Positions 20,152-26,906 of a stretch of 64,000 nt of DNA are shown one piece after another (position 1 is the first letter of the stretch; each line of letters opens with the position of its first letter). Source of the stretch: Vitreoscilla filiformis (GTDB taxonomy: Bacteria > Pseudomonadota > Gammaproteobacteria > Burkholderiales > Burkholderiaceae_C); the NCBI RefSeq assembly GCF_002222655.1, contig NZ_CP022423.1, forward strand, positions 3,038,001 through 3,102,000, read 5' to 3'. Below the pieces are notes generated by a model. The model was not told where the DNA came from. It ran no database searches and worked only from the letters and a program-made list of their open reading frames with translations. Both the position numbers and the translations under genes were made by a program.

Positions 20152-20182
20152 CCGACAACCCCCGACAACCCCCCCGACAACC
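20152..20182. repeat. Three short direct repeats (CCGACAACC) upstream of the AlpA-like gene
   Basis: CCGACAACC occurs at 20152-20160, 20162-20170 and about 20174-20182, separated by runs of C. A TGTC half-site follows. The repeats lie about 90-120 bases upstream of the AlpA-like start, in a 279-base gap between it and the ProQ-like gene. An operator role is likely but unproven. Confidence 0.45.
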
Positions 20183-20340
20183 TGTCAACTCACTACCCGT
20201 GAGCGTTCGTGCTGGCCTCACCTTGTCGTCGGTGCAGGTGTTCGCGCACATGCACCCGTTAGCCCATCAACGCCCTCGCTGGGCGAGTGGCTCGCGCAAA
20301 GTCCGTGCGCCGGGGTTGTCCAGGCAAAGACAAAAAAAGA

Positions 20341-21009
20341 TCAACCAGCATTGCTTGACTGTGCTTCTCTTTCCACCCGCCGCGCCAGTCTTTGCGCCGC
20401 TGCCTCTCGCTGCTCTGCCGTCACTTCCCCGTCTGGCGTGCCATCAAGCCGGAACCTCTGCCCACCTTGGGCCAGGGCTTGCACGTACTTCGTGCGCTTG
20501 GTGTGCATGTCGATTAACTTTTCGGCCACGCGCACGGAATACCCTTTTCCCGTGGCAATCCGGCGCACGTCTGGGAATATGCCCACGGCCAGCGGGTGAT
20601 ATTCACGCCACGTTTTATAGGCTTCGACCATATAACCCTCGAGCTCCCACATCTTGACTTCTGAGGGTGGCGTCTTGGGCTTCTTGGGTGTCTTGGCCGG
20701 CCCCTTTTCCTTGGCTGGCTGGGGCGTGGCCTTCCTCGCCGTTTCTGTGGCCTTTGCGGGCCGTTCTCGCGCCTTCGTGGGGTCTTCCGGCGTGGCTGGC
20801 TTGCGCTTGATGCTGAGGGTTCGGCGTTCCGGCGCAGGGCTGGGGGCCGAGCTCGGTGCCACCACAACCGGCGCACTCGTTACCTTGCGGGCAATCGTTA
20901 TCGTTTTTCTTGGCTCTGCCGATACAGGGGCCGGGTTCGGTGGTGCGGTATTTTCTGGCGGGCGTTCTATTTTCAGAACCCGTTTAATCGTTTTGATGAT
21001 GGTCGCCAT
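20341..21009 (-). CDS. ProQ/FinO-domain RNA-binding protein on the element
   Basis: A 222-residue protein. The first ~118 residues are Pro/Lys/Ala-rich and basic (KTPKKPKTPP). Residues about 120-212 match the ProQ/FinO fold: YKTWREYHPLAVGIFPDVRR, a helical block with VAEKLIDMHTKRTKYVQAL, then QRFRLDGTPDGEVTAEQREA. The L-DG-x-P-x-G-x-v pattern is diagnostic. Known members are RNA chaperones that bind structured 3' ends; FinO controls plasmid transfer through an antisense RNA. The ATG lies 9 bases after the integrase stop, so the two are cotranscribed. A long basic N-terminal tail before the domain is unusual compared with chromosomal ProQ. Confidence 0.82.
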   Translation of the reverse strand: MATIIKTIKRVLKIERPPENTAPPNPAPVSAEPRKTITIARKVTSAPVVVAPSSAPSPAPERRTLSIKRKPATPEDPTKARERPAKATETARKATPQPAKEKGPAKTPKKPKTPPSEVKMWELEGYMVEAYKTWREYHPLAVGIFPDVRRIATGKGYSVRVAEKLIDMHTKRTKYVQALAQGGQRFRLDGTPDGEVTAEQREAAAQRLARRVEREAQSSNAG

Positions 21010-21018
21010 AAATCACCC

Positions 21019-22305
21019 TTATGCGCTGGCCTTTCTAAACTGCAACACCTGCGCCCCGTCGCGCAGCTTGTCCAGGTAGTCCGCCCATGCTTGCATCATT
21101 TCCCGCCGCTGTTGCATGAATTCGGCGCGGTCATAGGCCATCCCCAGCGGGCCAGATTTGCCGTGCGCTAGCTGCGCTTCCAGCACGTCCGGGCTCATGT
21201 TCAAGCGCTCCACCATGAGGGTGCGCGCCATCGCCCGAAACCCGTGGGGCGTCATGTCGTCGTTGCTGTATCCCATGTTGCGCAGCGCTGCGCGGATGGT
21301 GTTCTCGCTCATGGGCGCGTCACCCATGCGCAGGCTTGGGAACACGTAACGCCCCCCACCTGTCAGCGGTCGAAGCTCTGCCAGGATCGCCAGCGCTTGC
21401 CGGCTCAGGGGCACCATGTGGGGCCGCCCGCTGACCTTGGCCTGAACGGTGCGTTTCATCTTGGCCGATGGAATCGCCCACATCGCCCCATCAAAATCGA
21501 CTTCGGCCCATTCCATCGCCCGCACGTTGCCCGGACGCTGGAACACCAGCGCAGACAGCACCAGCGCCGCACGGGTGACAGGCTGGCCCATGTACGCCTC
21601 ACACGCCCTCAGCAGGGCGCCCACCTGCGCAGGCTCCAACAATGCGGCCATGTGTTTGACGGCCTGAGTTTTCAGCGCGCCGCGCAGGTCGGGAACCGGG
21701 TTGCGCTCGCATCGTCCCGTGGCGATGCCGTAGCGGAACACCTGCCCGATGCACTCCGACAACTTGCGCACCGTTTCCAATGCTCCACGGGCTTCGACTT
21801 TGCGCAGCACCTCCAACACCATCGGCGCCGTGATGTCGGCAAGGGCCAGCGTGCCCAGGCGGGGGAACACATCTTTTTCCATGAGGCTGACCCATCGGCC
21901 AGCATGTGACGCGCTCCACCCTTGCGCCTTGCTCTGGTGGAACTCTCGCGCCATCGCTTCAAACGTCGCCGCCTTGTTGGCGCTTGTGGTGAGCTTTTCA
22001 ACCTTGCGTCGTTGAATCGGGTTCTCGCCACGCTTCAAGTTTTCGCTGGCTTCTTCTCGGGCTTGGCGTGCCGCCTTCAGGCTCACAGCAGGGTAAGAGC
22101 CCAGCGCCAGCCGGTATTCCTTGCCCCCCATGCGGAACTTCCAGAACCAGCGCTTTGACCCCCCGGGGCTGACTTCCAGGTAAAGCCCCCCGGCATCCGT
22201 CAGGCGGTGCCGCTGTTTGCCAGGCGGACAGGTGGCGCGCCTGAAGTCGGTATCTGTCAGGATGCGGGCTTTTTGTTTGGCTGGTTTTTCGGCAGGGGTT
22301 GGCAT
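21019..22305 (-). CDS. int: Tyrosine recombinase integrase (P4-type)
   Basis: A 428-residue site-specific recombinase that inserts the element into tRNA-Gly. The N-terminal DUF4102-type arm-binding domain contains GLYLEVSPGGSKRWFWKFRM and YRLALGSYPAVSLKAAR. The catalytic domain shows the first Arg in FQRPGNVRAMEW, then TPHGFRAMARTL (H-x-x-R), LAHGKSG, and the nucleophile Tyr in GMAYDRAEF. The length is normal. The start is the ATG at 22305. It lies 193 bases from the tRNA gene at the element's right end, the usual place for a P4-like integrase, and leads an operon with the ProQ-like gene. Confidence 0.95.
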   Translation of the reverse strand: MPTPAEKPAKQKARILTDTDFRRATCPPGKQRHRLTDAGGLYLEVSPGGSKRWFWKFRMGGKEYRLALGSYPAVSLKAARQAREEASENLKRGENPIQRRKVEKLTTSANKAATFEAMAREFHQSKAQGWSASHAGRWVSLMEKDVFPRLGTLALADITAPMVLEVLRKVEARGALETVRKLSECIGQVFRYGIATGRCERNPVPDLRGALKTQAVKHMAALLEPAQVGALLRACEAYMGQPVTRAALVLSALVFQRPGNVRAMEWAEVDFDGAMWAIPSAKMKRTVQAKVSGRPHMVPLSRQALAILAELRPLTGGGRYVFPSLRMGDAPMSENTIRAALRNMGYSNDDMTPHGFRAMARTLMVERLNMSPDVLEAQLAHGKSGPLGMAYDRAEFMQQRREMMQAWADYLDKLRDGAQVLQFRKASA

Positions 22306-22324
22306 CGTGAGGGCTCCGAGTGCT

Positions 22325-22385
22325 GGGGGAACAAACGGGCCGTTTTCCTCGTTGTACCCCCATCGTTCCCCTGTGTTGTTCCCCC
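22325..22385. repeat. Right arm-type repeats (TTGTTCCCC family)
   Basis: Direct copies read TTGTACCCCC (22352-22361), TCGTTCCCC (22363-22371) and TTGTTCCCCC (22376-22385), at 11 and 13 base spacing. An inverted copy, GGGGGAACAA, is at 22325-22334 and pairs perfectly with the last one. The same family occurs at the other element end (12693-12714). They lie between the integrase start and the att core and are likely integrase arm sites or its operator. Confidence 0.55.
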
Positions 22386-22433
22386 GATTCTGTGCCCTTC
22401 ACAGCCTACATCTGCACCAACGTGACAACAAAA

Positions 22434-22466
22434 AAGCCCCTAGGCGCTTGATTTGCCTAGGGGCTT
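22434..22466 (-). terminator. Rho-independent terminator after tRNA-Gly, carried by the element
   Basis: AAGCCCCTAGGC (22434-22445) pairs perfectly with GCCTAGGGGCTT (22455-22466), loop of 9. Read leftward it is followed by TTTTTGTTGT. It replaces the original terminator now at 12578-12608, so the restored tRNA still ends properly and read-through into the integrase is limited. Confidence 0.8.
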
Positions 22467-22494
22467 GATCTGTTGTGAAGCCTTGCGCTTCGCT

Positions 22495-22521
22495 AATTTG
22501 GAGCGGGCGATGGGAATCGAA
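22495..22521 (-). other. attR: att core overlapping the tRNA-Gly 3' end
   Basis: A 27-base segment shared with 12615-12640 except for one extra G here. It covers the T-arm, acceptor strand and CCA of tRNA-Gly plus four bases beyond. The intact tRNA lies on this side, so integration restored the gene from the element's own copy. Confidence 0.85.
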
Positions 22522-22572
22522 CCCACGTCTTGAGCTTGGGAAGCTCAGGTCCTGCCATTGAACGACGCCCGC
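22499..22572 (-). tRNA. tRNA-Gly (anticodon CCC)
   Basis: Acceptor stem GCGGGCG/CGCCCGC, anticodon stem TGAGC/GCTCA with loop TTCCCAA giving anticodon CCC, T-loop TTCGATT, and encoded CCA. It is the integration target of the element on its left. The 3' end is identical with the att core. Confidence 0.95.
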
Positions 22573-22663
22573 AGAACTCGTGAAGCGGCGCATTCTACAC
22601 AGCTCGCCGTCCTTGCCAAGCCCGTGCGGCACAATGCCGGCCCATTTTGTGCAGCACACCGCC

Positions 22664-23404
22664 ATGAGCCCCGACGACACCCCCGCCCTGTCCCCCAACC
22701 CCCCCGAATCCCCCGAAACGGCCAGCGAGTCGCCTCGCCGCACCATCCGCAGCTTTGTTGTGCGGGCGGGGCGCATGGGCAGCGGCCAGGTCAAGGCGTT
22801 GGAAGAACTCGGGCCGCGCTTCGTGTTGCCCTTCACCCCCCACCAAGTGCTGGACACCACCACCGCCTTCGGTCGTCAAGCGCCCGTGGTGCTGGAAATC
22901 GGCTTCGGGATGGGTCACGCCACAGCGGAAATCGCCAAAACGCGGCCAGACACGGATTTTCTCGGCGTCGAAGTGCATCCGCCCGGCGTGGGCGCGCTGC
23001 TCAAACGCATCGACGAAGGCCAACTCAGCAACCTGCGCATCCTGCAACACGACGCGGTCGAGGTGCTCGAACAGATGATCGCCCCAGCCTCGCTGGCCGG
23101 CGTGCATGTGTTTTTCCCCGACCCATGGCACAAGAAAAAACACCACAAGCGCCGCCTGATCCAAGCCCCGCTGGTGGCCCTGCTGGCCTCGCGCTTGGCG
23201 CCCGGTGGCGTGCTGCATTGCGCCACCGACTGGCAACCGTACGCCGAACAAATGCTCGAAGTCCTGAGCGCCGAACCGCTGCTGGCCAACACCGCCGAGG
23301 GCTACGCCCCGCGCCCGGACTATCGTCCCATCACCAAGTTTGAAACCCGGGGGATCCGGCTCGGGCATGGTGTCTGGGACTTGGTGTTTCGCCGCCTCGC
23401 CTGA
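22664..23404 (+). CDS. trmB: tRNA (guanine-N7-)-methyltransferase
   Basis: TrmB methylates G46 of tRNAs using S-adenosylmethionine. The 246-residue protein has the SAM-binding block [20 protein letters not shown], the acidic [12 protein letters not shown], and the active-site signature [18 protein letters not shown]. The end [20 protein letters not shown] is conserved too. The start at 22664 ([11 protein letters not shown]) is preferred; an ATG at 22634 is in frame but gives an atypical N-terminus. The promoter region lies over the tRNA-Gly 5' side, 92 bases away. Confidence 0.95.
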   Translation: MSPDDTPALSPNPPESPETASESPRRTIRSFVVRAGRMGSGQVKALEELGPRFVLPFTPHQVLDTTTAFGRQAPVVLEIGFGMGHATAEIAKTRPDTDFLGVEVHPPGVGALLKRIDEGQLSNLRILQHDAVEVLEQMIAPASLAGVHVFFPDPWHKKKHHKRRLIQAPLVALLASRLAPGGVLHCATDWQPYAEQMLEVLSAEPLLANTAEGYAPRPDYRPITKFETRGIRLGHGVWDLVFRRLA

Positions 23405-23417
23405 CGCTCCGCCACGC

Positions 23418-24278
23418 TCAGGCTTTCCACTCCACCCAGCCCGTCCAGGCGGTCAGCAGCACCAGGCCGCCAAACACGATGCGATACCAGGCAAACACCG
23501 TGAAATCGTGGGTGGACACGTAGCGGATCAACCAGCGGATGCACAACAACGCACTGATGAACGCCGTGACCACGCCCACCGCAAACATCGGCAGGTCGGC
23601 GATGTGCAAATGTGCGCGCTCTTTGAAGAGCGAATAAGCACCGGCGGCAATCAAAGTCGGGATGCCGAGAAAGAAGCTGAACTCGGTGGCCGCCTGGCGC
23701 GAAAACCCGAACAGCATCGCCCCAATGATGGTGGCGCCGGAGCGGCTGGTGCCCGGAATCAGGGCCGCGCATTGCACCAGCCCGACCTTGAATGCATCCA
23801 GCGTGCTCATCTCATCGACGGACTCGATGCGGGCGTGCGGCTTGCTGCCACCCGCCGTCTGAGTGCTGAAAACCGCACGGTGGCGGCGCTCCACCCACAG
23901 AATGATGACCCCGCCGACCACAAAAGACAGCGCCACCGGCACAGGATGGAACAACTGTGCCTTGATCGCCGAGCCCAGCAGCAGCCCAGCGATGGCCGCC
24001 GGAATGAACGCTACGACCAGATTGACCACCAGCCGCGTGGCCTCAGGCTTGCGGCCCATGCCGGAGAGGGTGCTCACCAGACGCTGCCGGTATTCCCACA
24101 TCACGGCGAACATCGCCCCCGTCTGGATGGCGATTTCAAACACCTTGGCCGCGTCCCCGGTGAAATCCAGCAGCGAGGCCGCCAAGATCAAGTGGCCGGT
24201 CGAAGAAATCGGTAAAAACTCCGTCAGCCCTTCGACCACCCCCAGCACGGCGGCTTTGAACAACAGCAGCAGATCCAT
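23418..24278 (-). CDS. uppP: Undecaprenyl-diphosphatase
   Basis: UppP (BacA) dephosphorylates undecaprenyl pyrophosphate in the inner membrane so the carrier lipid can be reused for cell-wall synthesis; overexpression of such genes gives bacitracin resistance. The 286-residue protein shows the two active-site motifs, [16 protein letters not shown] near residue 17 and [20 protein letters not shown] near 180, with about eight membrane segments. The length is normal. It is convergent with trmB (13 bases apart). Confidence 0.96.
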   Translation of the reverse strand: MDLLLLFKAAVLGVVEGLTEFLPISSTGHLILAASLLDFTGDAAKVFEIAIQTGAMFAVMWEYRQRLVSTLSGMGRKPEATRLVVNLVVAFIPAAIAGLLLGSAIKAQLFHPVPVALSFVVGGVIILWVERRHRAVFSTQTAGGSKPHARIESVDEMSTLDAFKVGLVQCAALIPGTSRSGATIIGAMLFGFSRQAATEFSFFLGIPTLIAAGAYSLFKERAHLHIADLPMFAVGVVTAFISALLCIRWLIRYVSTHDFTVFAWYRIVFGGLVLLTAWTGWVEWKA

Positions 24279-24354
24279 CTGCGGTCTTTCCTGTCAAAAG
24301 CCGGCGATCATAGCCACGCCCATCCGAGGGTTCGATGGCGTGGCTCGCTTTGAA

Positions 24355-24924
24355 TCAGGGGGCTCCTTGCATGAGCTGAACCTGCAAAGCGTTGTCCGCG
24401 ATGCGCACGCTGGCCACGTGCCAGCCCAGGCGCTCCAACCACGCCACCCGGTCATCCGTCATCTGGTAGATGATGAGGTTTTCCAGCGCTGTCTCGGCCA
24501 CCACGCTGCCCAGACGCTCCAACAACGCCAGCGGCTGCTGGTTGCGCGCCAGGGTCAGATCCGTCACCTGCACCATGGTCAGGCGCACGCAACGGGCGGC
24601 CTTGTCCCACAGCGGCAGGGCGGTGAATCCCAGGCTCACATCGAAGGTCTGGCCACTCAGGCGCTCGCGCACTTGCACCGGCAAGCGCAGGCCCATGCGC
24701 CCCGCGCCGGCGTTGCGCAAGTCCAGCAGCGGCACTTCGGCATGCACGTCAAGCAAGCCCAACATGCGCCGATCCAGCGGAAAACTGCGCGCCAGACGCT
24801 GCTGAATGTCGTCCCCGCTGATGCGGATCGGCTCCGGTGTCAGCGACGCACACCCAGCGGTGAACAGCGCCCCCGCGCCCAAAGCGCCCAAAAGGTACAA
24901 ACGGCGTCGATTCTGTGGCTGCAT
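24355..24924 (-). CDS. DUF1439-like lipoprotein
   Basis: A 189-residue exported lipoprotein. MQPQNRRRLYLLGALGAGAL is followed by the lipobox FTAGC, so lipid is added at Cys near residue 23. The mature part begins with EPIRISGDDIQQRLARSFPL and continues with strands typical of DUF1439 (YceB-like) proteins, which fold as a lipid-binding-like half barrel. The start is the ATG at 24924. No enzymatic role is known for the family. It is divergent from the efflux regulator. Confidence 0.78.
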   Translation of the reverse strand: MQPQNRRRLYLLGALGAGALFTAGCASLTPEPIRISGDDIQQRLARSFPLDRRMLGLLDVHAEVPLLDLRNAGAGRMGLRLPVQVRERLSGQTFDVSLGFTALPLWDKAARCVRLTMVQVTDLTLARNQQPLALLERLGSVVAETALENLIIYQMTDDRVAWLERLGWHVASVRIADNALQVQLMQGAP

Positions 24925-25058
24925 GGCGATGTCCCGTCCTCTCATGTGGGTGAAGTTGGCGCGGCAGCGTATCACCGTCCATCGTCGATAATACCCAACC
25001 GGGTATGTTGAGTCCCACGATGCCCAGCTTGCCACGCCCGCTCGGCATCGTTAGCATT

Positions 25059-25072
25059 ACTGACCAGTCAGT
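25059..25072. promoter_or_regulatory. Palindromic operator upstream of the TetR-type regulator
   Basis: ACTGACCAGTCAGT, a perfect palindrome apart from the central CA, lies 11 bases before the TetR-family ATG. TGAC-N2-GTCA dyads are common TetR/AcrR operators, so autoregulation of the efflux operon is likely. Confidence 0.65.
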
Positions 25073-25082
25073 CATTAAGAAC

Positions 25083-25742
25083 ATGTCCATCACGCCCCGC
25101 CAACGTCGCAAGGAAACCCGCCCGCAAGAGCTGCTGGATGCCGCCCTGGCCCTGTTCGTCGAAAAAGGCTTTGCCGCCACCCGCGCAGAGGAAGTCGCAG
25201 CGCGGGCCGGCGTCTCCAAAGGCACGTTGTATTTGTACTTTCCGAGCAAAGAGGAGCTGCTCAAGGCGGTGATTCGCCACACCTTGTCGGTGGAAATCGC
25301 CGCCGGAGCGGAGTTGGCGGTTCAGCACGAAGGCAGCGTGCGGACGCTGCTGGTGGATGTGCTGTCGCAGTGGTGGTGCCGTGTGTTGGGCAGCCCGGCG
25401 TCGGGTGTCATCAAAATTGTCATCACCGAGGTGCGAAACTTTCCGGAGATCGCCGAGTTCTATCACGCCGAAGTGGTAGCGCCCGGCACGCACATCATCC
25501 AGCAGCTCATCCAGCGCGGCATCGACAGCGGTGAGTTTCGTCCGGTGGACGTGGCCCAAACCACCTTCAGCATCATCTTGCCCATGGTGATGCTGTGCCT
25601 GCACAAACATTCGCTGGGCGCGTGTTTGGCGGCGGATCAGCAACTGGTCGATCCGCCCGCCTTCATCCGCCATCACCTGAACTTGTTGCTGGACGGCCTG
25701 CGCGCCGGCCCACTCCCCCTACCGAGCACCGCTTGCCCATGA
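25083..25742 (+). CDS. TetR/AcrR-family repressor of the efflux operon
   Basis: A 219-residue repressor. The N-terminal helix-turn-helix (ELLDAALALFVEKGFAATRA, then GVSKGTLYLYFPSKEELLKA) is a textbook TetR_N. The C-terminal ligand domain is helical and contains a QWWCRVLG stretch like AcrR-C regulators. The start is the ATG at 25083 behind the palindrome. Its TGA overlaps the ATG of the membrane fusion gene, so regulator and pump are one operon. The inducer is unknown. Confidence 0.92.
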   Translation: MSITPRQRRKETRPQELLDAALALFVEKGFAATRAEEVAARAGVSKGTLYLYFPSKEELLKAVIRHTLSVEIAAGAELAVQHEGSVRTLLVDVLSQWWCRVLGSPASGVIKIVITEVRNFPEIAEFYHAEVVAPGTHIIQQLIQRGIDSGEFRPVDVAQTTFSIILPMVMLCLHKHSLGACLAADQQLVDPPAFIRHHLNLLLDGLRAGPLPLPSTACP

Positions 25743-26890
25743 CCGTCTCCCCTTCCCCCCGTGGCCGGTGGTTGCTGCTGGCCTTGATCGTCCTCGCGCT
25801 GGGGCTCGTGGCCTTGTGGCGGGCCCGCTCGACGTCCTCCCCAGCGACGGCGGCCACCCGTGCCGCGCCCACTGCTTCTGCCCCCGCGACTTTGGATCTG
25901 GAGGCCGCCGACGTGGTCACGCTGCGCCGCGCCACCTTCACCCAATATGCGGCGGTGAGCGGCTCGCTCAAAGCCCGGCAAAGTGCCTTCGTTAAAGCGA
26001 GGGTGGCGGGGGACTTGCTCAGTCTGAGCGTGCGCGAGGGCGAAGCGGTGCGTGCTGGCCAAGTCATCGGCCAAATCGATGTGCGTGATGCCGAGCTGCG
26101 CGTGCGCCAAGCCGAACAACAAGCCTTGGCCGCTCAAGCCCAACTCGCGGTGGCCGAGCGCACTTTGGCCAACAACCAAGCGCTGGTCGGGCAAGGGTTC
26201 ATTTCCGCCACGGCGCTGGACACCGCCAAACTCAGCGCCGACAGCGCCCGCGCCACCTGGCAAGCCACTCAGGCGGCCCTCGATCTGGCGCGCAAGGGCC
26301 AAGCCGATGCGTCCTTGGTCGCCCCTCTCGCGGGCCGCGTGGCACAACGCTTGGCCCAACCGGGCGAGCGCTTGGCGGTGGATGCCAAAGTGGTGGAAAT
26401 CGTCGATCTGTCGCAAATCGAGTTGGAAGCGGCGGTGTCTGCGCAGGATGTGGTGAAGGTGCGCGAAGGCGCCCGCGCCCGGGTGACGGTGGACGGGCTG
26501 GCCGAACCGCTGACCGCCCAAGTGGCGCGCATCAACCCCAGCGCCAGCAGCACCTCGCGCACCGTGAACGTTTACCTGAGCCTGCCCAGCCACCCGGCGT
26601 TGCGCCAAGGGCTGTTCGCGCAAGGGCAGATCGACTTGGGCCAACACGAAGCCCTGGTCGTCCCCAGCGACGCGCTGCGCTTGGATCAACCCCAGCCCGC
26701 GCTGTTGGTGATCGAGGCCGGTCAGGTGCAGCGCCGTCCGGTGCGCGTCGGTTTGAGCGGTGAAGTCGAGGGCGTGGCCGTTTCCGAGGTGCTCGATGGG
26801 GTGCCCGCAGGCGCCCAAGCCCTGGCCGCACGTGTCGGCTTGGTGAGAGCCGGCACCACCGTGCGCCTTCCCGCCTCGGCGGCCCGCTGA
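25739..26890 (+). CDS. RND efflux periplasmic adaptor (membrane fusion protein)
   Basis: A 383-residue HlyD/AcrA-type adaptor that bridges the pump at 26907 to a TolC channel. The N-terminal membrane anchor is MTVSPSPRGRWLLLALIVLA with no lipobox. The lipoyl halves are KARVAGDLLSLSVREGEAVR and SLVAPLAGRVAQRLAQPGER, with a helical hairpin between them (about 115-180). The beta-barrel and membrane-proximal domains complete it. The ATG overlaps the repressor stop. Confidence 0.93.
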   Translation: MTVSPSPRGRWLLLALIVLALGLVALWRARSTSSPATAATRAAPTASAPATLDLEAADVVTLRRATFTQYAAVSGSLKARQSAFVKARVAGDLLSLSVREGEAVRAGQVIGQIDVRDAELRVRQAEQQALAAQAQLAVAERTLANNQALVGQGFISATALDTAKLSADSARATWQATQAALDLARKGQADASLVAPLAGRVAQRLAQPGERLAVDAKVVEIVDLSQIELEAAVSAQDVVKVREGARARVTVDGLAEPLTAQVARINPSASSTSRTVNVYLSLPSHPALRQGLFAQGQIDLGQHEALVVPSDALRLDQPQPALLVIEAGQVQRRPVRVGLSGEVEGVAVSEVLDGVPAGAQALAARVGLVRAGTTVRLPASAAR

Positions 26891-26906
26891 GAAAGGCCGC
26901 GCCGTC

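Noticed and set aside
12615..22521. Inovirus (filamentous phage) prophage
   Set aside because: A rolling-circle enzyme is present, but no Zot, coat or minor coat genes were found, and a DnaB-type helicase is not usual there.
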